Of a DNA stretch of 64,000 bases, positions 1 to 11,101 are shown in pieces. The translations under genes and the position numbers were made by a program. This stretch comes from Climacteris rufus (Eukaryota > Chordata > Aves > Passeriformes > Climacteridae). The stretch spans positions 1,069,426 through 1,133,425 of the forward strand of contig VZRZ01004225.1 of NCBI GenBank assembly GCA_013398175.1, read 5' to 3'. Each line of letters begins with the position of its first letter. The first letter of the stretch is position 1. Under the pieces are notes generated by a model that did not search any database, was not told the origin of the DNA, and was given only the letters and a program-made list of their open reading frames with translations.

Positions 1-669
1 AAAATGCCTCTTTGCTATATTAGAAACCTGTCCTTACTGGGGTAACATCAGCCAGGTGAACTAGAAATACTTTGGAGTCAAGAGGAAATTTACACCCATA
101 AACACTGTGTGTTAATCTTGGACCTTACCTGTTGATAGATCTACAAGCTCATCGGAAGAGGAAAGAGATGCAATGACTGCTAGATTGTTAGTAATAGCTA
201 GTGAGTGATGCTGAAAACCAGCAATTGCTTAAGGATTGTGGGTGGGGGTTTAGATTCAGAAAATAAAGAAAAAAAGAAGGAACCATCACAAAGAGCTATT
301 ATACCTGACAGACTCTACACAAGACAGATGAAATGTGAGCTTCAGTATTCAAAATAGAAAGGATACAATCATATGTCTGGTTAACTTGCAGGAAATAGTT
401 CCAGAGACAATTTTATACTAACTACAGTGATTTGAGCAATTTTTAAAAATAATACCAACCAATTTCTCTCCATTATACTCTGCTGGCAGAAAATAAAACA
501 TTTTTCTTTTAAATGATTGCCTCTGGCTTTGTTAAATCATGCAGCCTGTCAACATGTGGTCACCAGTTTTACATGATCTTTCTGCCTCTCTGGAAAAGAA
601 TGAATTTGCAGCCTGATCTGTGATATAAATACATAATTTGGCATCAGTTAAGGGTGTTGCTATTACTAC

Positions 670-714
670 AAAAAAAAAAAANTGAATTTTTATAAAAAAA
701 AAAAAAAAAAAAAA
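670..714. repeat. Paired A-tracts with an ambiguous base
   Basis: A run of twelve A (670-681) is followed by an N at 682, eleven mixed bases, then a run of 21 A (694-714). The N directly after a homopolymer suggests a base-calling or assembly uncertainty in the A-tract rather than biology. Tract lengths should not be trusted exactly. Confidence 0.9.
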
Positions 715-3308
715 GACAGATAAGCAACCATAATATTGTAATATGAAAAAAATTCTAAGTCAAAATTATTCATTTAAATTCAAATAGGATGGGGTGGGGT
801 TTTTTCCTTAAATACTACATCTGGCGATTCCTGTTATTGAAGAATTAAGAGGAGAAAAAAAAAAAAAAGTAGCGTCTAATTCTGTCACCAGATGTGCCTG
901 CCCAACTTCATTGATTTCAAAGGACAACATGGACCCTTACTGCTAAGCGATTTTGTAAGAGTAAATATTTGAAAATCAGAATGAGAAAAAAATGTAGAAT
1001 CCTTCTTTCGGTACACAGTTGTTTCAGCAAGCTCACAGCAGCTGAACAAATTAAATCTCCAACCTTTTGCTGTCAAGTGGGAATCATGTTCTAATAATCC
1101 TATAACTGTTTGATTGGGATATATGCTCATCTCAACAATGTGACTAAATGGGAAAAGTGAATGGAGAACAAAACAGAAAGATAAAACATGTTCAATTTTA
1201 CTTTACTAAACTTACCTTGAATTAACCTTTATGAGACACCTTGTTTTCACTCAGAGAATTTGACTATTTTACTACTCTTTTCAAACCAGGGTTTTCAGGT
1301 TTGCTGTCTTTTCTAAACTCCTTTGTATAATGGTTATAGCATACTTCACAATACCCTTTCATCTCTTCTTAGGGATGAAGAGATACACAGAGTCAATCTT
1401 TATAATTAAATCACAACTGTTGTCAACAGCAGTTGCTGTGATTTCAGCTTATACAGCTATTATTTGTATTCTTAAGAATGCCTGATTCAAAATCACAAGA
1501 CAGGAAAAATCATGCTCTTAAGAGCAAGGGAGAAAAAGCAGCTGAAGTGCTCCCCATAATGCAGAAGGAGTTGATGTATCTGTGTGATGCCTAACGCCTT
1601 CCAGGCACTTGAAAACTCACTGAGCAACAGGGTTTATTGTAGCTTTAATAAGGCACAAATGCTAATTCCCACACTGCTAACCTGCTGACAGATAGTACTG
1701 ACATGACAAAATGGGATCTGGACTATTGTGGTTATATGACCAGTGGCAAGGGCTGGTAAAGATACACTCACATGGACCAATCCTCCCAGTCGGGACTGTC
1801 TCCTGTAGAGAAATCAGAGAACAGGAGTCTCATAATTGCCTCCAGCATCCCTGAAAAGTGACAGCCACAAACAGACCAAAAACAGTGCCAGAAATCTGGC
1901 TGACTAATAGAAACTTTTTCTACTAAGCAGTTTTTAACTGAAATGCCAAAACCACTAAAACAGCTTTAGAATGTTCTATTAATGCCAGTATAAAAGAAGG
2001 TATTAACCTGATATGCAAGAAGAATAAACGTTAGGAGAACATTTGGGCATTAAAAAGTAATGACTGTATGACAGTAACAGAACAAGATAAACCAGGGCAG
2101 AAGTTTGATTTTCTGGTTACTTCAGGATTTGTTTAGACTTACAGCCTTCAAAAATTAAGAATTCTTGTGCCAATTTTAAAAGTCTTATTTAAATTATTTT
2201 ATGATTTCAGTTTACATTAAAATATCAAATAAAATAGCATGGATGCTTTGTGTGGCCATCTGCTACTTTCATCAAGTGTCTGTAGTGACGAAAATGAGGA
2301 TTCTAGTAGTTTTACTGTGGAGATAATTGAAGCCTTTCTAAGAATAATTTCTATTCAGTCCTTTAGAACCAAATTTTGTCCTTGGATCTGTACTCTATCT
2401 TGTAATATTAGAACATGGTTCTTATTTCAGCAGTTAATACCAGCCTCTGAATATAAAATATGATATACTAGTATTCTTTCATTTTTTTGTGTACATGATA
2501 TAGTCTGTATTATATATTTTGGCAGAGGCTTTTGGGCACTCTGAGCACAGTTTTATATTTAAATTCTGCAAATAATGCCAATAGGAAAGGCTGTTTGTTG
2601 GTGATCCAAGCTCCAGTCCTACCACTAATTTCTAGTATAACCAAGAGTCAAACACTAACTTGAACAATAGAATTGTAATATTAACCTGCCAGAAAAATTG
2701 TTATCATATTTAGTTTATGTAATACATTTTCAAATCCTCACAGATACCAAACCAACCAAAAAGTTTATTCATAAAATTAATCCACTAAATTCAATGAGAT
2801 TACACACGGATCTTTTGAATAAATCAGAATTTATGATTCAAGCTCATGAAGGCAAGTCCAGCCTGTGGGTTAGGTGGCACTACTGGTGTATCTAAACTGC
2901 AGTTCTGAAAACTTTTTTTATATCTATTAAAAAAGTGTGTACTTGTGGAAGATTTAGTCCTGCACCAAACACTTTTAAAACCCAAGTACTTGAATCAGCC
3001 TCATTGCTATGGGATGCTGCTTCCCACTGCTTTTACTGCAGCTGCCAGAGCAATGCTCATATGAGCTGGGAATGTTCCAAGAAGCTGCTTCCCTTTCTTT
3101 GCTACAACTGTTTATCAGCTTTCTAACTGGCCCCATATCACAGCACATCATACCATATCATGACACAGAAAACAGTTGCCATTCAGCTTGGCTCTCGGTA
3201 AATCTACGGAAATCTGGTCTGACCTTCTCTTAGGGAGCACTTCCTCAATGATGTTCTCTTTCCCCTGACATGGTTAAAACAGCCAAAGAGAACAGAAGAG
3301 AAGGGAGA

Positions 3309-3363
3309 AAATAAAAATTAAAATAAAATAAAATAACATAACATAAAATATATAAAATAAAAT
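3309..3363. repeat. AAAAT-type imperfect pentanucleotide repeat
   Basis: This is a run of 'aaaat', 'aaaata' and 'aacat' units with scattered substitutions, giving an A/T-only tract of about 55 bases. It is simple-sequence DNA. The minus-strand open frame crossing it is rich in F, I, L and Y because of this composition and is not a credible gene. Confidence 0.8.
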
Positions 3364-5689
3364 GGAGAGGGTAAAGAGAAAGAAAATCTGAGAAATAAAC
3401 CATGTATTTAGATTTCCTATTGGAGACTGAAGGACAGGTGAGGGATTAGTCCTGGTGTCCACATCACTGTAGGCCAACTGGGAGTTGCTGGTGTGTAGTG
3501 AGCTCCCATCAGTCTCAGAATCCAGGACACACAGAAACACATGCATTAGGGATGAGGTGTAGAAGCTAAGTCTACCTATATTAGCTGGTCAACTCTCCAT
3601 ACAACACTTGGGGTGTGTGGATATAACTTTCTTTTTTCTCCTGAAAAAGAACAAAAGCAAATTGAATTGATGTAGGAACCTGTTTCAAAGCACAGACTGC
3701 ACCCCTTGACTTCTCTGAAACTTATTTAGCCCTTCACCTGAAACAGCCAGTAAATATAGATATTATTTCATATACTGCCAAAAATATGTTATATTTGGGA
3801 GCTGCATACAGGAATAAATAACAAGATCACAAACACATTAAACTGGCATAGACTAGCATTACAGCTGAAAGAAATCACTTTCCACTCAGTGCTGGTGCTG
3901 CATTCCCACTCTACACCATCACCTGCCCTGGAAATAGATAAGGTTAAAACTACTAAGTGTTTTTTACTGGATTAGTTTACAGGTTCCTTAATCCATTTTA
4001 ACACATGGATGTATAAGTGCCCATATATGCGGGGTGGCACAGAACGACTGAGAACACATCTCTAAGCACTACCAGCTTACCATATTCATGAAGGAAAGGC
4101 GATGATAGGATCAAGACTACATACTCAGCTGAAGCTGTCAGAACAATAAGGGTTGCCAGAATGAAACTGCCCACTTGGAATCTGGCCATTCCTTTAGAAA
4201 TGCTTACTTGGAAGTATGAAAAGTGTTAAACATTAATAAACACAGCCAGTCAATATCTTAAATTCTCTCTCGGCATCATCAGCAATTTAAGGCTGTGTGG
4301 GGGCAGTGGTTTGTTTTGGACTTTGGTGGAACTCAACCATATAATGAAACCACAGACACAGAAGAAAATAGATTTTAATATAATTGACAGCATATGTTTC
4401 TATATCTCTATTCAGTAGCTGATAGAAATAAATAATACACAGCATGCCAGTGATAACCACGGCAAATACGTCAGCCAACTTCCTGAACTGCATTCTAATG
4501 TGATCTTACAGCAGATCTATGCCAGGTTCCTCAGGGCCTCTGTTCACTTGATTTCTTTCTCTTCATAGCGGTTTGTAAAAAATACAGCAAAACTCATTAA
4601 TTTATTCTGCTTTTCACATTCAAAAACTGTTTGTTGCTCTAAAAGCTTTTTTCATTCCATGTTAGCTAAATTTTCTCACTCAAAACCTTTGCTTTTCTTT
4701 CTTAAAATACACAGCAAAGTCTTTGAGTTACACTAAAGTTTGACTACCAAATTCTGGTTAAAAACAGCTAGATGTTACCTGAAATAACATTTTCATATGA
4801 AGTCATTCAGATGTATAGTCAGCTGGGATCTGCCTGGTCTTATGAACTGTTTACATATTCTTAAGCCATCAGAGGTCCTGATAGTAAAGCCAGCTTTTTA
4901 TCACATTTTGTGACTCTGTAACCTACTAGGAGAATTGTAGATGCTTCAATTAATATAAGCATTACTTTAATCCGTGCATTAAAGTGCATTTTTTATTTTG
5001 TGCTAGAATATAATAAATTTCATTTTAATATTTAGCAATATTTTATAGCCAGTGTTATCTATATCTATGCTTTTTTATAATAGCAGATACAGTTAAGATT
5101 CCCTTCTTCACAATTTAGTGACTCCACTAGCTTTAAACATATTACTCTGGGTCCTGCCAGAGTTATATTAGAATCCATCTCTATGCAACTAAAGTAAAGC
5201 TTAAGCCCAAAGGATGGAAGTTCATCAACTTCCCTGTGCAGAGCTTGTCTTGTGGCGTGTTCTGCTCTGCTCATACCGGGTGACAATAGCCATTAGATGC
5301 CAAAAACCCAGCTGGGGATTGTCACAACATCTGGTTCCCTGCAATACTCAATTTCTTCTAAATGTGCACACCTCTGAGTGAAGCACATCCAGAAATACAG
5401 AGATTTTTTTCCTTTGAGCGTGGAATTGTGCAACCAAGATTATTTCAAAAGCTTAGTTTGTAAGAAAATATACAAATGAATTGTTCCTCGCTCCTCTCCC
5501 ATCTCTCCTCAAACTCTTACTGAAATCAGAAATTTTCTTTTCCTGTCTTGAATTATATCTAAAAGTGGTGTACCAGAGGACAATAGCAGGCTTTATACCA
5601 CCTTCGTTTTCTTTTCTCTCCCTCTTTTTTTTTTTCTGGTGCTGAGTAGAGGTGGGGGTGTGAAGGACAAGTAATGTCTTCTGCATACA

Positions 5690-5704
5690 AAAAAAAAAAA
5701 AAAA
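5690..5704. repeat. A-tract, with a T-tract 60 bases upstream
   Basis: A run of about 15 A follows a T-run at about 5626-5636, so the two tracts could pair as the stem of a weak inverted repeat around about 55 bases. These are simple sequences with no evidence of a retroposed gene between them. Confidence 0.6.
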
Positions 5705-6699
5705 TCTTATTTTAACCCAGCCCACATACTGAAAATACAAGCAGAAAAAGCCACAGCTCTTTGGACTTGAGGAAAGAAAGGTTTAATTAACCTCTGTTGT
5801 TTCGCTCTCCACCTACACACATAGGTCCCCTCCTGCTGCCACAGTTATGTATCAAGGTTTTGTCAAGCATCTCTTTTATATGTTTAGCAGCTCTCACACA
5901 TAATATGAGAATCACTTCCTTTGGATCATCAACTACTCCAACACACAGGAGACACAAGTTCACTCAGCAAACAAGGGAGATTCTTCACTATCCTCCTTTT
6001 GGGTGTATTTTACTCCCTTTCCCTCAAAACAAATGCATTCTGTGCAAGACATATTCCTCATTACAAATGTTCATTTTCAGGGTAGCTGGCTGCAGTTAAG
6101 AGTGCCTTTCCAGGAGCACTGGCTAACTGTCTTGGCTGATTTCAGCTGCATGGAACGGATTGCACCCTCTCCATAGACCTCCTGCTCTTCTGTGAGCTCT
6201 GATGTTACCTGCAGTCTTCAGTCCAGCTGGGGAGGTGCATTGGTCCCAGAGATACTGTGTTCATAGACAGCACCTATATTTTTTGCAGTGTGCCACACAT
6301 CCTCAATCATATACACAGGTTTGGCTCTGCTCTCTTGCATTTTCAGTTGTCATACAGTTTGAGCTACACATATTTGAGTGTTTTTGCAGATATATCCTGC
6401 TTTTCTGTTCTCAATTTCTCCCCAGTACTTTGGATAACAAGGTGGGATATCTGGCCTTGTAACTTTTAAGATCTTCAAATAGGGTGAATGGAGAGAAATC
6501 TCATGAAAAGGACTTGACTATCTTTGGCAGCAAGAAGTGGAAATTAAGGTCAGTTGGGAGGGGAAGTAAGATCAGATCTCAGAAAAGAGGCACGTCTCTG
6601 CCTCAACAAGGGCATATCTCCCCTGTGGTTGTACAGAGTCTTTTGAGGAATTCTTTTCCATGCCAACTATGCAAAACAAGAAGATAACACTTGGACATC

Positions 6700-6898
6700 T
6701 GTTGTTTGTCCTGATATATTTTGATTCAGACTGACTGTGTTTTGGAATTGGGTGTTGTGATGCTCCAGCCTATCACCCCAGGGGGTGGTTGGTCACCTGA
6801 CGGGTTCTTACCATATATAAAGGAGAATAGAATAATAAAGGCGGCTGCTGCCTTAACTGGACTGGCTGTGTGTCTTCCTTCATCCACCACTCTATAGC
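6700..6898 (+). mobile_element. Solo LTR candidate, about 200 bp, endogenous retrovirus type
   Basis: The block has the architecture of a short retroviral LTR. It begins TGTTG at 6700, has a TATA box (catatataa, about 6812-6820), an AATAAA polyadenylation signal at 6834-6839 and a pyrimidine-rich U5-like tail. A perfect 6-base repeat, gacatc, sits immediately before it (6694-6699) and after 6898 (6899-6904), which would be a 6-bp target-site duplication of the kind made by class II (ERVK-like) elements. The end is ambiguous. With this duplication the LTR ends in GC, not the usual CA. An end at 6902 would give the canonical TGT...ACA termini but lose the duplication. No gag, pol or env sequence adjoins it, so it is solo. 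The family is not identified. Confidence 0.6.
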
Positions 6899-6904
6899 GA
6901 CATC

Positions 6905-7111
6905 TCCCCTTTTTGCCCTCCATGTCTTTGCTCCATTGGATTGTTGCCTTGAACAGCTTGGTACACTCCAGCCCTTCAAGCACCTAGGGAGCACACAGGG
7001 AAGCTCAGAGGTAAGAGGGAGAAAAGAGGGCAATAGACCTAAGTCATCTGAGAGCTTATAGGCACAGATAAGAGGATAAAGCAACATGTGTGATGTCATG
7101 GGAGGCATCAT
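6905..7111. other. Spacer between LTR candidate and CR1
   Basis: Non-coding sequence between the LTR candidate and the first readable CR1 homology. Overlapping short open frames occur on both strands, but none resembles a known protein. Confidence 0.5.
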
Positions 7112-7867
7112 TTGCAGACCAGCAGATCAAGAAAAAGAAGTAGATGAAGCTTCCTTTAGAGTCAGAGGAGGAAGCTTCATAATTGCAGCCCTGGTATTCA
7201 TTGATAAGGTCATGGAGCAAATCCTTCTCAAGGCCACTTTGGAGAATATGAAAGAGTAGATGTGACAGGGAGTAGGAAGCATGAATTAGCAAGGGCAAGT
7301 AATGCCTAACCAACTCAGCTGCCTCTTACGAGATGCTTGCTTAAAATAGGTACGTTGTTTACCTTGACTTAACAAACATTATCAACAGTCTTTCAATAGA
7401 TCCTTCTAGCCAAACTAGTGAGACATACTTAAAAAGTGCACAATAAGGTTGGTGGGAAGATGTATGAACTATCAGACTGAAAAGGTTGTGATCAGTGGTA
7501 GCAAGTTCAATTGGCAGCTAATGTACTACCGGTGTCCTTCAGAGATTAATATTGGAGCCAATTCCAGTTAATGTCTTCTTTAAAGACCTGGATGATAAGA
7601 TGAATGCATCCTCAGCAAGTTCCTAGAAAATATCAAATTGGGCAAGCACCAGTACAGGTATCCCCCGTGCCCTTCCCTTCCTTCCCTAAGGGTTTGACAG
7701 ATGAATTGATTCTCCCACAATCCTGAGATACTGAAGTGACCTTTGCAAGTGGGCTGCTGTATTATCAGATAGATGCTTTTGCCCCTTTACTGTTATCCAG
7801 GGGGTTGGACTAGATGATCTTTGAATGTTCCTTCCAACCCAAAGCATACAGTTGTTCTGTGATCCTA
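7112..7867 (+). mobile_element. CR1 LINE fragment with internal deletions
   Basis: The sequence reads as plus-strand CR1 ORF2 and 3' end. Recognisable blocks in order are: an early ORF2 piece (about 7112-7200); the region reading 'gataaggtcatggagcaaatcct' to 'tctaccttgactt...' (about 7201-7430); the 'gttgtgatcagtgg' and 'gacctggatgat...cctcagcaag' blocks upstream of the reverse-transcriptase catalytic box (about 7485-7622); and the CR1 3' end at about 7798-7867, with 'gttggactagatgatct' and a degraded 'attctgtgatc' tail. The first two blocks are far apart in a full CR1, so a deletion joins them near 7200. A second deletion, with unrelated C/T-rich sequence, lies at about 7645-7795. There are many stops and frameshifts, so it is not functional. 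Confidence 0.85.
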
Positions 7868-8815
7868 CACAAGCAAAATTTAACCATTGCTCTTTATCAT
7901 TCTTTCTCACTTTGAGAACAGTAGCATCCAGGAAAAAAAGTCAGATATGCATCCCTGCCCATGTTGCTACTGCTTCCAAAGGCTCTATGATTCACATGAC
8001 TCTCCCTTACCCTATGAAGGGCTGTCTGCTATAAGTCTATAGGGAAGGGAGGGGTGAAAATCTTGTGAAATCAATTTAAATTAATCCTTCTCACCTCCTA
8101 ACCTTGGATTAGGGGCATACCCTTCCCTTATGACTAGCACTTTAAAATAAGAGATCAGGCAAGAGATAAGACATGTTCGAATATGTCACTGTAACAGAAA
8201 ATGAATACAGTAACTATAAAATCAAGCAATAGTGATTCTGTGAATAGTATATTTTCCATTCTTTCACAATACATGATTAGTAGTGATAATTTCACAGCTC
8301 CAATTCGCCACTAATTCAAAAGCTAAATTTTACGACAGTAAAAAGCAGAGGCCATATGAGTAAGCTTTGCAGATGGTCCAAAAAAGTTATTTAATTCTTC
8401 ATCAGCTGGTAATAAACAGCTGCATTCTTGTCTTTTCTGCTTTTGTTTTATGTGTCACAATGTATAAGCTTATTTCTTGAAAAACTGAGAACATACAGAA
8501 TATTCAAAATACATTGGACTGAAAATGTTATTTAATTGGAGATAATGCAAAATGGAAAAAGAAGATGCACAAAACATTTGAAAGACTAGAGAGTGTATGA
8601 AAAAAATGGAAAGAATTTGCAGTCTTTTTTACACCTCTTTTTCTTTTAAGCCTATTCTTATTTTTTCATTCAAGTAGTGAGAAATTAAGGAAAAAAGTTT
8701 CTGTATTCAGTCCAGCCTGAATTCTAACATGGCTCTTTGATTACATTTAACAGATGTTCTTTGGTTTATTTTATAGACATCCCCAAATCAGCACTTTGCA
8801 AAAAAACAAAGCAGG

Positions 8816-8833
8816 CCCTCCCCACCCACCCCC
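8816..8833 (-). other. G-quadruplex motif on the minus strand
   Basis: The plus strand shows CCC-t-CCCC-a-CCC-a-CCCCC. The minus strand therefore carries four runs of at least three G separated by single bases. It satisfies the canonical G3+N1-7 rule with the shortest possible loops, the most stable class. The surrounding DNA is AT-rich, which makes the motif stand out. No promoter or exon is visible next to it. Confidence 0.8.
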
Positions 8834-10690
8834 AAAACTACAACATGAGAACTTAAGGGTAGATAAAGAGTAGAAATAATTTTATCATTAGGTCTTTAAT
8901 AGGGTCCTTTTCCCTCCCTGTTCCAAAACCCAGTGAGTAAGCATAACTTAGCCTACACTGGCAAAAAGTACATTACATTTGTTCCCAAAACAGAATAAGC
9001 TATTGGATCTTTTTGCTGGTGCTCTCCCATTTTCTTTCCCGTTTTGCTGCCACAGAGGTATTAGCAAGGGCTGTGATTGGTTTGTTTGGGTTTTTTCCAT
9101 ACGTCTAGCACATACACTTATGCCAGCAGCGGATACACCAGCAAATATTGGTTGCTTAAAGTGCATCCAGCCAAATGTCTGACACCATTCCTCATTTAAT
9201 TTCAAAGTAATAACTTTTTTTCTTCGAATACAAAAGTATAATTAGTAGAATGGTCACAAAATCAGTAACAATGGCCATAGAGCAATAGCACTGATTTAGA
9301 ATATTACAATCCATGCATATGTACAATTTTATTATCTGAAAAACAAAGTTTAAAGTGACTTTCTGAAATCATTCACTTTCACAAAGCATGCATTTGCAAC
9401 TACTGCTTGATGAAATATGAAAAGACAGGAGTAAAAGTGTGCAATATAGGCAGCAGTGTGACTTTGTAAAAAACATTCGTCAAGTTAAAATCTCTTCTGT
9501 GCAGTTGCCACCATTACTAAAACGTATAAGTATTTCTATTCACCTGCAAATACACATTTTTGGCTAGTTAACCAGAAGGTGAATTCACAGCTGGTATTTA
9601 GGCAAACAATTACCTAATCTGCATGAGAACTGCTGAAGTTTAAACATTTGGAACTAGAGGGTACATTTCACCATTGCTATAAAGAATTACATATTCAGAT
9701 TCTTGACTATTCACATTTTTAACACAACTGAGCTTGGTTTTCTTCCCCTTAACTGAGAAGGCACCTCTTTGATTCTGAATTTTTTCAGTGAACTGAATTC
9801 TAACTAAACGGAAAATCTAATTCCAATGAATTATACCATATCATATTTTCATAGGACTGAAAAATACAGGCTCTTATTTTACCTTTGATTCTCTGTTATA
9901 TTCTGTAAAATAAGGCTCCTTAGAAAACAGTTAATGCAAAATAATTAATTTGTAAAAGAATTGAAATTCTTTTGAAAATTTCAATCTTCCAAAGACTTTT
10001 TATTTGGGTGGAAGAAAAACTGATTGATTATTCTCATCTCGATATGCATAGATGCAAAGTGTGTCCTTTTCCCTGGAGCATGCATTGGCACCTGAAGCAG
10101 AACATGTGGAGGCAACAGCTTTTCAGGCATCAAAAATGACAGAAGCAGGAGCACAGGTAGACTCTTTGGATACAGTTCTTTGACCCATATTCAATTAATC
10201 CATGCAGTTCCTGTGCTTTACCCAATATTAGAAGCTGAACAGAAACTGTATTAGAGTTCACAATACAGCCTTATGCAGCTTCTTCCCTTTAGGAAAGTGT
10301 TAGAAAAAGATAATTTTCACATTTACAGAAAATTGTAACAAGACACTGCCTTCCAAATAATCCACCAGGGCTTTGTCTCTGCAGCAAGCAAAGGTGTGAA
10401 TGTGTGAGTGCAGGCAGACCAAAGCTAGATGTGGTATGAATGATGGTAAAGCTCTGTATTACTGGTCCCCAGGCACGCTGCAGAGAGGCAGCCAGCAGGC
10501 TATTTGCATATTTGGGCACTTAGCATGCACTGAAATCCATGCTGCTACAGCTTGACTGCTTTCGGTTGAAGCTGGACTGGGTATGCCCTAGCTGGGATGC
10601 TACAGTCACACCTGTAACAGCAGAGTACACGTCACCTGTGACAAGAAGCTAGGAAATAATTTTTTTCTTTATAATTTACTGGCAAAATCA

Positions 10691-10764
10691 GCATGTGTGC
10701 CTGTGTATCCACATGTGCGTACGCATACACACGTACACACTATCCTGCACATACACACATATAA
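10691..10764. repeat. Degenerate CA/TG alternating tract
   Basis: About 70 bases of mainly alternating purine and pyrimidine (tgtg, cgta, caca, tata steps), including the perfect palindrome tgcgtacgca at 10716-10725. It is a decayed dinucleotide microsatellite, and the alternating pattern with two CpG steps is of the kind that can adopt Z-DNA. The open frames across it on both strands, rich in H, T, C and V, are by-products of the repeat. Confidence 0.75.
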
Positions 10765-11053
10765 TAGGTTTCTTTGCTTTACATTTAGAAAGAATAAAAC
10801 CCACACTGGGTTATTTAGTTTTGCAGAGAATCTTAGGGACCACTTTGGATCCTTGTTTGCTTCATGCCATTGGAAAAATGACAATGCACACAGCATACAC
10901 GAGTGTATTACAAAGCAACTCAAATGGAGAAAATGATGGTGACACCACCTGCTCACAGCCATTTCTATCACCACCAGATGCACAAATTAGAGAATCTTTA
11001 GGTGTCAAAATGTATTTATATCATTCAGTGCTTGAATGATTTATGCCAAGAAT

Positions 11054-11101
11054 TCAAAGACTACAGTCAACAGTTTTTCCACTTATCTCTGTAGTCTTTG
11101 A
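11054..11101. repeat. 13-bp perfect inverted repeat (stem-loop)
   Basis: The arms tcaaagactacag (11054-11066) and ctgtagtctttga (11089-11101) are perfect reverse complements separated by 22 bases. There is no T-run directly after the second arm and no nearby gene, so it is described only as a stem-loop-forming inverted repeat. Confidence 0.75.

Larger units (their letters stand above)
1..6693. other. Unique AT-rich non-coding sequence
   Basis: No coding exon, RNA gene or recognisable transposon is supported here. Open frames on both strands are short (under about 100 codons) and have low-complexity or arbitrary composition. The stretch contains A-tracts, an AAAAT-type repeat near 3.3 kb and a single ambiguous base. 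One minus-strand frame near 4.1 kb looks like a signal peptide and is discussed as a finding, not annotated as a gene. Old, unrecognised repeats could be present. Confidence 0.6.

Noticed and set aside
10669..11039. Overlapping frames of about 80-114 codons on both strands.
   Set aside because: Their starts lie in the degenerate CA/TG repeat, they overlap each other in opposite directions, and no domain is visible.
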